From: Pseudobacteriovorax antillogorgiicola
Lineage (GTDB): Bacteria; Bdellovibrionota_B; Oligoflexia; Oligoflexales; RGVZ01
Assembly: GCA_945898195.1 (NCBI GenBank)
Contig: CAMDHM010000001.1
Location: forward strand, 157,647 to 221,646
Reading direction: 5' to 3'
DNA length: 64,000 bases
Shown here: one piece after another, positions 7,923-16,490 of the stretch
Layout of the letters: every line of letters starts with the position of its first letter
How positions within the stretch are numbered: the stretch's first letter is position 1
Translations under genes and position numbers: made by a program
The notes under the pieces: model-generated
What the model was told of the DNA's origin: nothing
Database searches by the model: none
The model's input: the letters and a program-made list of their open reading frames with translations, nothing else

Positions 7923-9725
7923 ATGCGCACCCAGGATTCCCTTCCGCCCTATTTAATGCGCTACGTTGTTGCCCAACGTTATGAGCGCTATACCCCGATG
8001 GAGCACGCGACGTGGCGTTACATTATGCGGCGCGCTCGAGATTTTTTTTCGCGGCATGCAGTGCCTTCCTATCCCGAAGGCGTTTCGCAGACCGGAATTC
8101 CGATGGACCGGATTCCCAAAATTGACGAGATCGATGCGCACCTGCAGAAATTTGGTTGGGGTGCAGTTGGCGTGAGTGGATTTATTCCGCCGGCTGCGTT
8201 TCTTGATTTTCAAACGCGAAATATTATGCCAATCGCAATGGATATGCGGACCTTGGAGCATGTCGCCTACACTCCTGCTCCTGATATTGTTCATGAGGCG
8301 GCGGGGCATGTTCCGATCCTATTTGATCCGGCCTATCGTCGCTACTTGCAGCGCTATGCAAAGATGGCGAACAAGTCGATCATCTCATCGGAAGACGTGC
8401 GCCTTTATGAGGCGATCCGCTGGTTGTCCGACATCAAAGAAAATCCAGATGCCACAAAAGTTGAAATTGACGCGGCTGGCGAGATGTTGAAGCAGGCCTA
8501 TGGGGCGATCACTCACACGTCGGAAATGACCAAGGTCGGACGGATGGCCTGGTGGACGGCTGAATACGGCCTTGTGGGTGATCTCAAGAATCCAAAGATT
8601 TATGGTGCGGGGTTATTGTCCTCCATCGGCGAGAGTGAGCTTTGTTTATCGGACAAAGTGCGCAAAATTCGCCTGACGGTTGATTGCGTAGAGATGGGTT
8701 ACGACATCACCGAGCCGCAACCGCAACTTTTTGTGGCCCAGTCTTTGGAAGAGTTACCAGAAATTCTTGAGCAACTTGAATCCACGCTGGCGTTCCGGCG
8801 CGGCGGAGTTTCAGGAATGCAAGAGGCGCTGCTATCCAAGGCGGTTGCGACCATGGTGATGGATTCAGGCGCTTCTGCCAGCGGGGTCATGGATTTTTTC
8901 GAGGCTGACGAGTCAATTTCACGAGCCATTGATTTCGTGAAGTTCACGGGACCGGTTCAATTGGCACATCATGAAAAACAATTGCCGGGCCAGGGGCGCG
9001 AGCGTCACGGCAATGGTTTTAGTTGCCCTGTTGGATTTTTTGCCTTTGCCCCAACGAAACCCCCGCACCTATTGCATGATGATGAATTGAGGGCTGCAGG
9101 TATCGTTGCCGGAGCCCGGTCGACCCTCGAATTCGTTTCCGGTTTTAAGGTGCAGGGTATGTTGAAACGCGTTGTGCGCGAAGCCGGCGCAATTTTGTAT
9201 ATGACATTTGACGATTGCACGGTGTCTCGTGGTGGCAAGCGTTACTACGAGCCGGCTTGGGGCGAATTTGACATGTTGGTTGGTAGCACCGTGATTTCTG
9301 TTCATGGCGGACCAGCGGATCGTCAGGCATACGGCGAATACGAATTGGGTCAAGTTAGTAGCTCGCCGGGACGAGCTTCGCCCTTCACGGATCATGAAAC
9401 AGAAATGTTTCGCGCTTATGCGACGATCCGGGAAGTTCGTGGACGGCATGTTGGAGTCCGTGCAACTGCAACCCCGATTTCTGCTGAAGGGGCCTCCAGC
9501 GATGCCGCACTGCTAGCGCGCCTGGCGGATGGCGTGATCAACCATAATCATGGGGAATGGTTGATTGGTTTGGAATTGCTCGAGTTGGCGAGCCAGCGCC
9601 CCGTTTTGGGGGCCACTTGGGTTGGCCCATTGCGCGAGGCTATCACCGCTCACGCCCGGAGCAAAGGTGCTCTGTCAGAAGAACTGTTGGCTCGAGGTAT
9701 TGAGCTCGTCAAAATCATCGATTGA
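7923..9725 (+). CDS. aromatic amino acid hydroxylase, long form
   Basis: Pterin-dependent, non-haem-iron monooxygenase of the phenylalanine/tyrosine/tryptophan hydroxylase family. The iron triad is visible: His124 and His129 in HEAAGHVPILFDP, and Glu214 in WWTAEYGLVGD. The spacing from the second His to Glu is 85 residues, about twice that of compact bacterial phenylalanine hydroxylases, because of an insertion (roughly residues 145-190). The protein is 600 aa, against roughly 260-300 for typical bacterial PhhA, because some 300 residues of unknown function follow the catalytic domain. Phenylalanine is the likeliest substrate, but this is inferred. No pterin recycling gene (phhB) is adjacent. 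Confidence 0.85.
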   Translation: MRTQDSLPPYLMRYVVAQRYERYTPMEHATWRYIMRRARDFFSRHAVPSYPEGVSQTGIPMDRIPKIDEIDAHLQKFGWGAVGVSGFIPPAAFLDFQTRNIMPIAMDMRTLEHVAYTPAPDIVHEAAGHVPILFDPAYRRYLQRYAKMANKSIISSEDVRLYEAIRWLSDIKENPDATKVEIDAAGEMLKQAYGAITHTSEMTKVGRMAWWTAEYGLVGDLKNPKIYGAGLLSSIGESELCLSDKVRKIRLTVDCVEMGYDITEPQPQLFVAQSLEELPEILEQLESTLAFRRGGVSGMQEALLSKAVATMVMDSGASASGVMDFFEADESISRAIDFVKFTGPVQLAHHEKQLPGQGRERHGNGFSCPVGFFAFAPTKPPHLLHDDELRAAGIVAGARSTLEFVSGFKVQGMLKRVVREAGAILYMTFDDCTVSRGGKRYYEPAWGEFDMLVGSTVISVHGGPADRQAYGEYELGQVSSSPGRASPFTDHETEMFRAYATIREVRGRHVGVRATATPISAEGASSDAALLARLADGVINHNHGEWLIGLELLELASQRPVLGATWVGPLREAITAHARSKGALSEELLARGIELVKIID

Positions 9726-9733
9726 TGCTTTTC

Positions 9734-10624
9734 TCAGCGGACTGAGGAGATCATCACGTCGATTATTTGTCGAAGCTGCTGTGGGCTAATTTTGTGATTG
9801 ATTCCAGCAATGTCCTGATAGGTGACCTTGCATTGATTGGCGGCTAGGCCATCGCGAAATGTGTGGGCTTGATCGCTCAAGGCTACGGTGTCGTCCTTCC
9901 CCTGAAAGATCGCGACCCGTGGGGGCAGGCCATTTACGTCGTAACCGATGGACCTCGTTTCGTAGGCCACCTCGCCCTCACTGTCTGCTGATTTTTTAAT
10001 CAGAGCGATTAGATCTGGGTCACTCGAATTTCGCCCGACCTGCTCAAAGTCGTAAATTCCCCCGCCCGTGATTAACCACTTTAACTGGCCGTATTGCTTG
10101 GTAAAAAAAGCGGCAGAGGCGGCCCCGGTGCCGAATCCGTAGGCACCAATAAACGATGTGGAAAGGCTCGAATTGGCGTGAAGAGCTTCTTTTGCAGCGA
10201 CCAATCCAGACTGTTGAGAGCGTTTACCCACCAAGTCTCGTTCCCCGGTCGATGACCCGAAGCCAGGGCGATTGAAGCCGGCGACATGGAAACCCGCAGC
10301 CAGAAACGCCTGTGATTCTGGCATTTCACAAAAATGATCGGATTCAAATCCCGCGGCCTCATCGTGAGCAAGAAACACGGTTTCGGCAGGGCCCTTTACC
10401 TGGCACATGAACCAAGCCACTTTGTAGGCCTTGCCCTGTAAGGAGTACGACGCAAGGCCACTGGTAACCTTCTGGGCCTTGACCTTCAAGCTTTCTGGGC
10501 CAGGACTGTCGGAGATTTTCATGGCTTGGTCCATGGCCGGTCCCGCCTTGCTCACGCAGCTTGAAATCTGCGGGAGTGTAAAGGTCAGTGCCATGAAAAA
10601 AAATATTTTTTGTTGTGACGCCAT
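9734..10624 (-). CDS. alpha/beta-hydrolase-fold lipoprotein, nucleophile apparently missing
   Basis: A 296-aa protein with a lipoprotein signal (MASQQKIFFFMALTFTLPQ then ISSC). The start at 10624 follows GAGAGGAGA; a longer in-frame version from 10705 has no such site. The rest resembles an alpha/beta hydrolase: an oxyanion region with FNRPGFGSSTGERD, a nucleophile-elbow segment YGFGTGAASAAFF, an acid turn FQGKDDTVALSDQAH, and a final GINHKI with a plausible catalytic His. The elbow reads G-F-G-T-G, so Gly stands where Ser, Cys or Asp is expected. It may have lost hydrolase activity. It converges on the hydroxylase gene. Confidence 0.65.
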   Translation of the reverse strand: MASQQKIFFFMALTFTLPQISSCVSKAGPAMDQAMKISDSPGPESLKVKAQKVTSGLASYSLQGKAYKVAWFMCQVKGPAETVFLAHDEAAGFESDHFCEMPESQAFLAAGFHVAGFNRPGFGSSTGERDLVGKRSQQSGLVAAKEALHANSSLSTSFIGAYGFGTGAASAAFFTKQYGQLKWLITGGGIYDFEQVGRNSSDPDLIALIKKSADSEGEVAYETRSIGYDVNGLPPRVAIFQGKDDTVALSDQAHTFRDGLAANQCKVTYQDIAGINHKISPQQLRQIIDVMISSVR

Positions 10625-10839
10625 CGTTGGTCTCCTCTCGACGCATGCAAAGATTGTCGGAAGGTTTATTATGCTGAAATTTTCCTGGTCGGCAAATTTT
10701 TCCATGACTTCATGGAACTATGAAAACCGCCGGGCAACTATTTCCTGGCCCTTGCAAAGAACTGGTCATTGCCCGACCATTATTGTAGGAATCTAGGGCC
10801 GCAGGTGGCTTTTTTTTGATTTTTTCTCGGGAGTTACGG

Positions 10840-12063
10840 ATGGCAGTTGACGTCAAGGTTCCTTCCGTTGGTGAATCGGTCAAGGAAGGCATGATCCATC
10901 GCTGGCATGTCAAGACCGGTGATTATATTGCTCGCGATCAGGTGTTGGTTGAATTGGAAACCGACAAGGCCACCGTGGAAGTGGTTGCCGAAGCCGCCGG
11001 CGTCATTACGCTTTCAAAAAAGCAGGGTGACACCGTTGCCGTTGGCGAAATCATCGCAAAGATAGATACGGAAGCGGCGAAACCAGCAGGTGCTAGTTCA
11101 CCCGCTGTCGTGGCTCCCGTGGCGGCGGGTGTGACGGCACCTATAGCCCCGGCTCGGTCTCCGTTAAAAGGAGATCCCACACAAACCCTGAGTCCTGCCG
11201 TGCGCAGGATTGTTGAAGAAACGGGCATGGACCCTTCCAAGGTTGAGGGCACGGGACGAGGTGGACGATTGACGAAGGGTGACGTTCTTGGTCAGCCTCC
11301 CGTTGCAGCAACAAAGTCGCCTGCGCAAGTAACGGTGGCCTCACCTGCGCGCGTTCCCGGAGCCAGAACCGAGCGCCGTGAACCGATGAGCATGATGCGA
11401 CGCCGCATCGCAGAGCGTCTTATCCAGTCGCAGTCGACCGCCGCCATTCTGACCACTTTTAATGAAATTGATATGACCGCCGTGATGGCCTTGCGGGCGC
11501 AGTATAAAGACAGCTTCAAGGAAAAATACGGTGTTTCCCTGGGCTTTATGAGTTTTTTCGTCAAGGGTGCAATCGAGGGCCTCAAGGCTTTTCCGGCCAT
11601 CAACGGTTGGATCGAAGGAAATGAGATTGTCTATCACGATTACTACGACATCGGGGTTGCCGTGTCCTCGGACCGGGGCCTTGTTGTACCGGTGGTTCAT
11701 GATGCTGACCAGCTCACCTTCGCCGAATCTGAAGCCGCCATTGGGAATTATGGCAAGAGGGCTCGTGACGGAAAAATTACCGTCGATGAATTAACTGGCG
11801 GAACCTTCACTGTTTCCAACGGCGGTGTTTTTGGATCCCTGATGTCCACTCCGATTCTGAATCCTCCTCAAAGCGGGATTTTGGGGATGCACAAGATTCA
11901 AGATCGTCCCGTGGTGGTCAACGGTCAGATTGTGATCCGTCCGATGATGTATGTCGCATTGAGCTACGATCACCGAATTGTCGATGGGCGCGAGGCAGTT
12001 CAGTTTCTGGTCAAGGTTAAAGAATGCGTGGAAGATCCTACGCGAATCTTGTTGGGGGTTTGA
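10840..12063 (+). CDS. odhB: 2-oxoglutarate dehydrogenase E2, dihydrolipoyl succinyltransferase
   Basis: E2 core of the 2-oxoglutarate dehydrogenase complex, which moves the succinyl group to CoA. Order of domains: a lipoyl domain (residues 1-75, lipoylated Lys in ETDKATVEV), an Ala/Pro-rich linker, an E1/E3-binding domain (near 110-150, [14 protein letters not shown] then [11 protein letters not shown]), and the acyltransferase domain, ending with [14 protein letters not shown], which contains the catalytic His and Asp. The short N-terminus [14 protein letters not shown] and [15 protein letters not shown] in the core fit the succinyl type. Length is 407 aa. The ATG at 10840 has GGGAG upstream. 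lpd starts 3 bases after the stop. Confidence 0.95.
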   Translation: MAVDVKVPSVGESVKEGMIHRWHVKTGDYIARDQVLVELETDKATVEVVAEAAGVITLSKKQGDTVAVGEIIAKIDTEAAKPAGASSPAVVAPVAAGVTAPIAPARSPLKGDPTQTLSPAVRRIVEETGMDPSKVEGTGRGGRLTKGDVLGQPPVAATKSPAQVTVASPARVPGARTERREPMSMMRRRIAERLIQSQSTAAILTTFNEIDMTAVMALRAQYKDSFKEKYGVSLGFMSFFVKGAIEGLKAFPAINGWIEGNEIVYHDYYDIGVAVSSDRGLVVPVVHDADQLTFAESEAAIGNYGKRARDGKITVDELTGGTFTVSNGGVFGSLMSTPILNPPQSGILGMHKIQDRPVVVNGQIVIRPMMYVALSYDHRIVDGREAVQFLVKVKECVEDPTRILLGV

Positions 12064-12066
12064 TCC

Positions 12067-13500
12067 ATGGCAGCAGAAGGCACTAACAACCAATCAGAAA
12101 ATGGTCAGTTCGACCTGATCGTGATCGGCGCTGGACCGGGTGGCTACGTTGCTGCAATCAGGGCTGCACAACTCGGTTTGAAGACAGCTTGCGTAGAATC
12201 CCGGGGAACCCTCGGTGGTACATGCCTCAATGTTGGTTGTATTCCAAGCAAGGCACTTTTGCAGTCGAGTGAAGCCTATTCGGAAGTTCAGCACAATTTG
12301 GCTGAACACGGGGTTAAAGTCTCGGGCGTTTCGTTGGATCTTGCGCAAATGTTGAAACGCAAGGACGACATCGTTAAGGGCCTGACGAAGGGTGTTGAAG
12401 GCCTGTTCAAAAAAAACAAAGTAACCTGGCTTCAAGGCCACGGCCGCTTTGCCGGTAAAAATCAAGTCGCTGTGGACGCTGTTGATGGCAGTAGCAAAAC
12501 CTACAGTGCAAAAAACGTGATCATCGCAACAGGCAGTGAACCTATTGAATTGAAGGCCATCGCGGCGTTCGATCAAAAATTCATCATCAATTCGACGGAT
12601 GCTCTGGCTCTGGATAAGGTTCCTGAGCATTTGGTGGTCATTGGTGCTGGTGTTATCGGTCTTGAGATGGGCAGCGTGTGGAAACGCCTTGGTGCCAAAG
12701 TCACGGTTATTGAAGCCGCTGACAAGGTTCTGCCCCCAATGGATGGCGCGGTTTCCGCAGCCATGCAAAAGATTCTGACCAAGCAGGGTTTTGAATTTTT
12801 GCTCAATGCGAAACTTACCAGTGCGAAGGTCGAAGGTAAAAAAGTTAAAGTGCTGTTCGATCATGAAGGCCAAAAGAAGGACCTCTTGGCCGACAAGGTT
12901 TTGATTGCCGTGGGGCGCCGTCCGAATACTTTCAAACTTGGACTTGAAACGATCGGTTTGACGCTTCAGGCCAATGGGCGCGTACCGATTGACGCTCATT
13001 TTCGGACGCCAGTCGAAAATGTTTATGCCATCGGAGACGTTATCGATGGTTTGATGTTGGCCCACAAGGCCGAAGACGAGGGTATCGCTGCAGCGGAGAT
13101 CATCGCCGGTAAGTCTGGTCACGTAAACTACGAGGCGATTCCGAATGTGGTTTATACCTGGCCAGAGGTGGCATCGGTAGGCATGACGGAGGAACAGTGC
13201 AAGGCAAAGGGGCTCGATATTCGTATCGGGCAGTTTCCTTTTGTCGCGAACGCACGTGCCAAATGCCTTGGTCATACCGACGGTTTTGTGAAAATCATTG
13301 CTGATGCGAAGACAGACCGCTTGCTTGGAATCCACATCGTTGGGCCAAACGCGTCTGAGTTGATCGCAGAGGGTGCAATTGCTTTTGAGTTCGGTGGTAG
13401 TGCCGAAGATCTGGCGAGATCTTCCCATGCGCATCCAACTCTTGCCGAGGTCATCAAGGAAGCCGCGCTCAGCGTAGACAAGCGCGCCATTCACATTTGA
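12067..13500 (+). CDS. lpdA: dihydrolipoyl dehydrogenase (E3)
   Basis: FAD-dependent E3 enzyme that reoxidises dihydrolipoamide and passes electrons to NAD. FAD-binding GAGPGGYVAAIRAAQLGL is at residues 17-36. The redox-active disulfide is GGTCLNVGCIPSKALL, with two Cys five residues apart. The NAD-binding GAGVIGLEMGSVW lies near 190, and the C-terminal interface has the catalytic SHAHPTLAEVIKEAAL with the His-x-x-x-x-Glu pair. Length (477 aa) is standard. It lies between E2 and E1, so it almost certainly serves this complex and may be shared with others. A long antisense open frame over this gene has no sign of being real. Confidence 0.97.
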   Translation: MAAEGTNNQSENGQFDLIVIGAGPGGYVAAIRAAQLGLKTACVESRGTLGGTCLNVGCIPSKALLQSSEAYSEVQHNLAEHGVKVSGVSLDLAQMLKRKDDIVKGLTKGVEGLFKKNKVTWLQGHGRFAGKNQVAVDAVDGSSKTYSAKNVIIATGSEPIELKAIAAFDQKFIINSTDALALDKVPEHLVVIGAGVIGLEMGSVWKRLGAKVTVIEAADKVLPPMDGAVSAAMQKILTKQGFEFLLNAKLTSAKVEGKKVKVLFDHEGQKKDLLADKVLIAVGRRPNTFKLGLETIGLTLQANGRVPIDAHFRTPVENVYAIGDVIDGLMLAHKAEDEGIAAAEIIAGKSGHVNYEAIPNVVYTWPEVASVGMTEEQCKAKGLDIRIGQFPFVANARAKCLGHTDGFVKIIADAKTDRLLGIHIVGPNASELIAEGAIAFEFGGSAEDLARSSHAHPTLAEVIKEAALSVDKRAIHI

Positions 13501-13511
13501 GGGGTATTCCC

Positions 13512-16364
13512 GTGGCTCCAACAGCTAATGGACAAAATGTTCTGTCGCGCTTTTCTTATGCAACGGGTGAGAACGCCGGCTACATAGAGGATCTGTACGC
13601 GAAGTATAAATCTGATCCGGCTATGGTCGATGACAGCTGGCGGAAGTTTTTTGAAGGCGTCGATTTTGCAGTTGGATCTGGGATCACCGCGCCATCGGGC
13701 GGAGGATCTCACGACAGCGCAAAAGTTGAGGCGTGGATAAACGCCTTTCGGCGTCTCGGCCACTTATCTGCGGAGCTTAATCCCCTCGCTGAAAAACCAC
13801 CATTGCGTGATGATATGAAGCCCGAGGTTCACGGTTTGGATCATGTTAATGCTTCGGAATTATTTCATCCGGCCAATTTACCGGGCCAGGAACCGATGAC
13901 CTTCGGTGCCATTCGTGAATTGATGACTCAGACCTATTGCGGCCGTATTGGTGCTGAATTCCGCGAGACCGATGACATTGAAGTTGTTCGCTGGTTTCAA
14001 TCAAAAATGGAATCATGCAGAAACGCGCCAAAATTTTCAGCGGAAGTTCGCAAACGAACCCTGGCAAAATTAGTCGAAGCAGAAGGCTTCGAGCGATTTC
14101 TGCATGCACGGTATCTTGGGCAGAAACGATTCTCATTAGAGGGTGCCGATAGCTTTGTCCCACTCATGGACGTGATCGTTCGTGATAGCGCCAAGGCCGG
14201 TGTTGAGGAGATTGCCATCGGTATGGCCCATAGAGGCCGCTTAAATACTCTTGTCAATGTTATGGGCAAGAGCAAAGAGCTGATGCTCAAAGAGTTTGAA
14301 GGTGGCGAGGTTCGGCCCTACGATATCGATGGTGATGTAAAATATCACATGGGTTTTGCTTCGGAAGTCGAGACGGTCGACGGCAAAAAAGTGCGCATGT
14401 ACTTGTCGCCAAACCCAAGTCATTTGGAAATTGTTAATCCTGTGGTGGAGGGCTTTGTTCGCGCGCGGCAGCGGGTGGCGGCGAACGATAATCGAGCTAC
14501 GATTATGCCCGTTCTTGTGCACGGTGATGCGGCCTTTATGGGGCAAGGTGTTGTGGTTGAAACACTCAATCTATCGCAACTACCAGCCTACGAGACTGGT
14601 GGTACCATTCACATCATCACCAACAATCAGATCGGATTTACGACTAATCCGGAAGAGGGTCGGTCGTGCACTTATTCTTCAGGGATTGCGAAGGTAGTTC
14701 GGGCGCCAGTGCTCCATGTTAACGCGGATGATCCCGAGGCGGTTATCTGGTGCGGTATGTTGGCTGTTGATTACCGTCAGGCGTTCAAACGTGACATTGT
14801 CATTGATCTCATTGGATACCGGCGTCACGGCCATAACGAGACGGACGAGCCGGCCTTCACGCAGCCACTGATGTACCGGAAAATAGCGGCTCATCCGACC
14901 GTCTTGACGTCGTACGCTGCAGAATTAATCGCTAACGGCACGGTCACGCAGGCGGAATTTGACGCGGTCAATAATGATTTCAAAAATATCTTGCAAGCGG
15001 CATTTGAGACCGTGCGCGCTGGTAAAATGTCTGATTCGGCCCACACCAAGCCGCCCGAATCCCTCCTTAAGGCTACTTTGCACGCCATGGTCGACGAGGA
15101 GGAATTCTGGAAGCCAGTTAAAACCGCCGTGTCGGCAGCAAAGATCCGCGATCTCGCAACAAGAATGACCGAGGTCCCAGCTGGTTTTACGCCTCATCCA
15201 AAAATCGTCCGATTGTTGGAAGCGCGGCGAAAGATGGTTGCTGGTTCAGGGGCCGTCGATTGGGCTATGGGTGAGCTTCTCGCGTTTGCAACACTGGCCG
15301 CGGAAGGGCGTCACGTTCGGCTTTCGGGTCAGGATTGCCAGCGCGGGACATTCAGCAGCCGTCACGGCGTGCTCCGTGATTTCGAAACGGGTGCTTCGTA
15401 CAACCTGTTGTCGCGGCTTGGCACTGATTCTCAGGGTGAAGTCGAGCTGATTAATAGTCCCCTCAGCGAAGCCGGTGTCATGGGTTTTGAATTCGGTTAC
15501 ACCGTGGCCGATCCTGATGCGCTGGTGATGTGGGAGGCGCAGTTCGGTGATTTTTCTAACGGTGCCCAGATTATTGTGGATCAATTTCTTTGTGCGTCCG
15601 AGGCGAAATGGAAACAAACCAGCGGACTCGTTCTGCTGCTGCCACACGGGCATGAAGGTATGGGGCCGGAACACTCCAGTGCTCGTCCAGAGCGCTTTCT
15701 ACAGCTTTGTGGTCACATGAATATGCAGATCATGAACCTGACAACTCCAGCGCAGCATTTTCATGCCCTTCGCCGGCAACTTTTGCGTCATTTCCGAAAG
15801 CCCCTGGTGATGATGACGCCGAAGAGCCTACTGCGGCATCCCTCGGTGGTTTCGACTCTTGAGGAATTTGATTCTGGCTCGTTTCAGGAAGTGATTGATG
15901 AAAAGGCGTTAAAGCCAGTCGATGCGCGCAAGGCCTCGCGCCTTGTTCTGTGCACGGGCAAGATTTTCTATGAGCTTGCTGAAGCCCGCGCCAAGGCTGC
16001 TGGCCCTTCGGCGGGTGTGCCCGTGGTTCGCGTGGAGCAATTGCACCCTTTCCCAGAGGCCGCCTTGAGGCAGGTCCTTTCCGGATATAAGAATGTGAAG
16101 CAGGTGGTTTGGGTTCAGGAAGAGCCGCAAAATATGGGCGCTTGGAATTTCATCAGGCCCCTTCTTCGCGATTTGCTAGCCGACGTCTGCGGCTCTGCGG
16201 TCAGGCTCGAGTATGTTGGGCGTCGCAGTTCGGGAACCACTGCAGAGGGGTCTTCCAAGGCTCACGTTCTGGAGCAGACGCGCATCCTAGGGGCGGCACT
16301 GTCGGGAGATGCATTTTTGGTGGCATCTAGCAAAAAAGTCGACGGACCAGTTTTAACTAGCTGA
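13512..16364 (+). CDS. sucA: 2-oxoglutarate dehydrogenase E1
   Basis: Thiamine-diphosphate-dependent E1 that decarboxylates 2-oxoglutarate in the TCA cycle. Length is about 950 aa. The N-terminal segment (NAGYIEDLYAKYKSDPAMVD) is the E2-binding helix of OGDH E1. ThDP-site motifs follow: IAIGMAHRGRLNTLVNVMGK, then HGDAAFMGQG and TNNQIGFTTNPEEGR. The C-terminal half has the usual SGQDCQRGTFSSRH and EFGYTVADPDALVMWEAQFG. GTG at 13512 is the best start: GAGGGG lies about 7 bases upstream, whereas a TTG at 13497 overlapping the lpd stop has no site. E1 placed last (E2-E3-E1) differs from the common sucA-sucB-lpd order. Confidence 0.95.
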   Translation: MAPTANGQNVLSRFSYATGENAGYIEDLYAKYKSDPAMVDDSWRKFFEGVDFAVGSGITAPSGGGSHDSAKVEAWINAFRRLGHLSAELNPLAEKPPLRDDMKPEVHGLDHVNASELFHPANLPGQEPMTFGAIRELMTQTYCGRIGAEFRETDDIEVVRWFQSKMESCRNAPKFSAEVRKRTLAKLVEAEGFERFLHARYLGQKRFSLEGADSFVPLMDVIVRDSAKAGVEEIAIGMAHRGRLNTLVNVMGKSKELMLKEFEGGEVRPYDIDGDVKYHMGFASEVETVDGKKVRMYLSPNPSHLEIVNPVVEGFVRARQRVAANDNRATIMPVLVHGDAAFMGQGVVVETLNLSQLPAYETGGTIHIITNNQIGFTTNPEEGRSCTYSSGIAKVVRAPVLHVNADDPEAVIWCGMLAVDYRQAFKRDIVIDLIGYRRHGHNETDEPAFTQPLMYRKIAAHPTVLTSYAAELIANGTVTQAEFDAVNNDFKNILQAAFETVRAGKMSDSAHTKPPESLLKATLHAMVDEEEFWKPVKTAVSAAKIRDLATRMTEVPAGFTPHPKIVRLLEARRKMVAGSGAVDWAMGELLAFATLAAEGRHVRLSGQDCQRGTFSSRHGVLRDFETGASYNLLSRLGTDSQGEVELINSPLSEAGVMGFEFGYTVADPDALVMWEAQFGDFSNGAQIIVDQFLCASEAKWKQTSGLVLLLPHGHEGMGPEHSSARPERFLQLCGHMNMQIMNLTTPAQHFHALRRQLLRHFRKPLVMMTPKSLLRHPSVVSTLEEFDSGSFQEVIDEKALKPVDARKASRLVLCTGKIFYELAEARAKAAGPSAGVPVVRVEQLHPFPEAALRQVLSGYKNVKQVVWVQEEPQNMGAWNFIRPLLRDLLADVCGSAVRLEYVGRRSSGTTAEGSSKAHVLEQTRILGAALSGDAFLVASSKKVDGPVLTS

Positions 16365-16386
16365 AAACAATGACGAATTTTTTGAC

Positions 16387-16434
16387 GGGCGACCCTAGTT
16401 CCCTTGTTGGACAACGGTCGCCCGATCTATCTTT
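16387..16434 (+). terminator. probable terminator of the odhB-lpd-sucA operon
   Basis: GGGCGACC at 16387-16394 pairs with GGTCGCCC at 16416-16423 around a 21-base loop, followed by GATCTATCTTTT. The stem is strong but the loop long and the T-run short, so termination may be partial. The rest of the 126-bp gap to the next gene is AT-rich leader. Confidence 0.55.
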
Positions 16435-16490
16435 TACGTTAACCCTCAAAAATATTTAAATGTTTTGACCCGTTGGCCGATTACTCCTCT

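Noticed and set aside
12094..13521. A 475-aa protein antisense to lpdA
   Set aside because: It mirrors the coding pattern of lpdA, has no recognisable motif, and covers an essential conserved gene.
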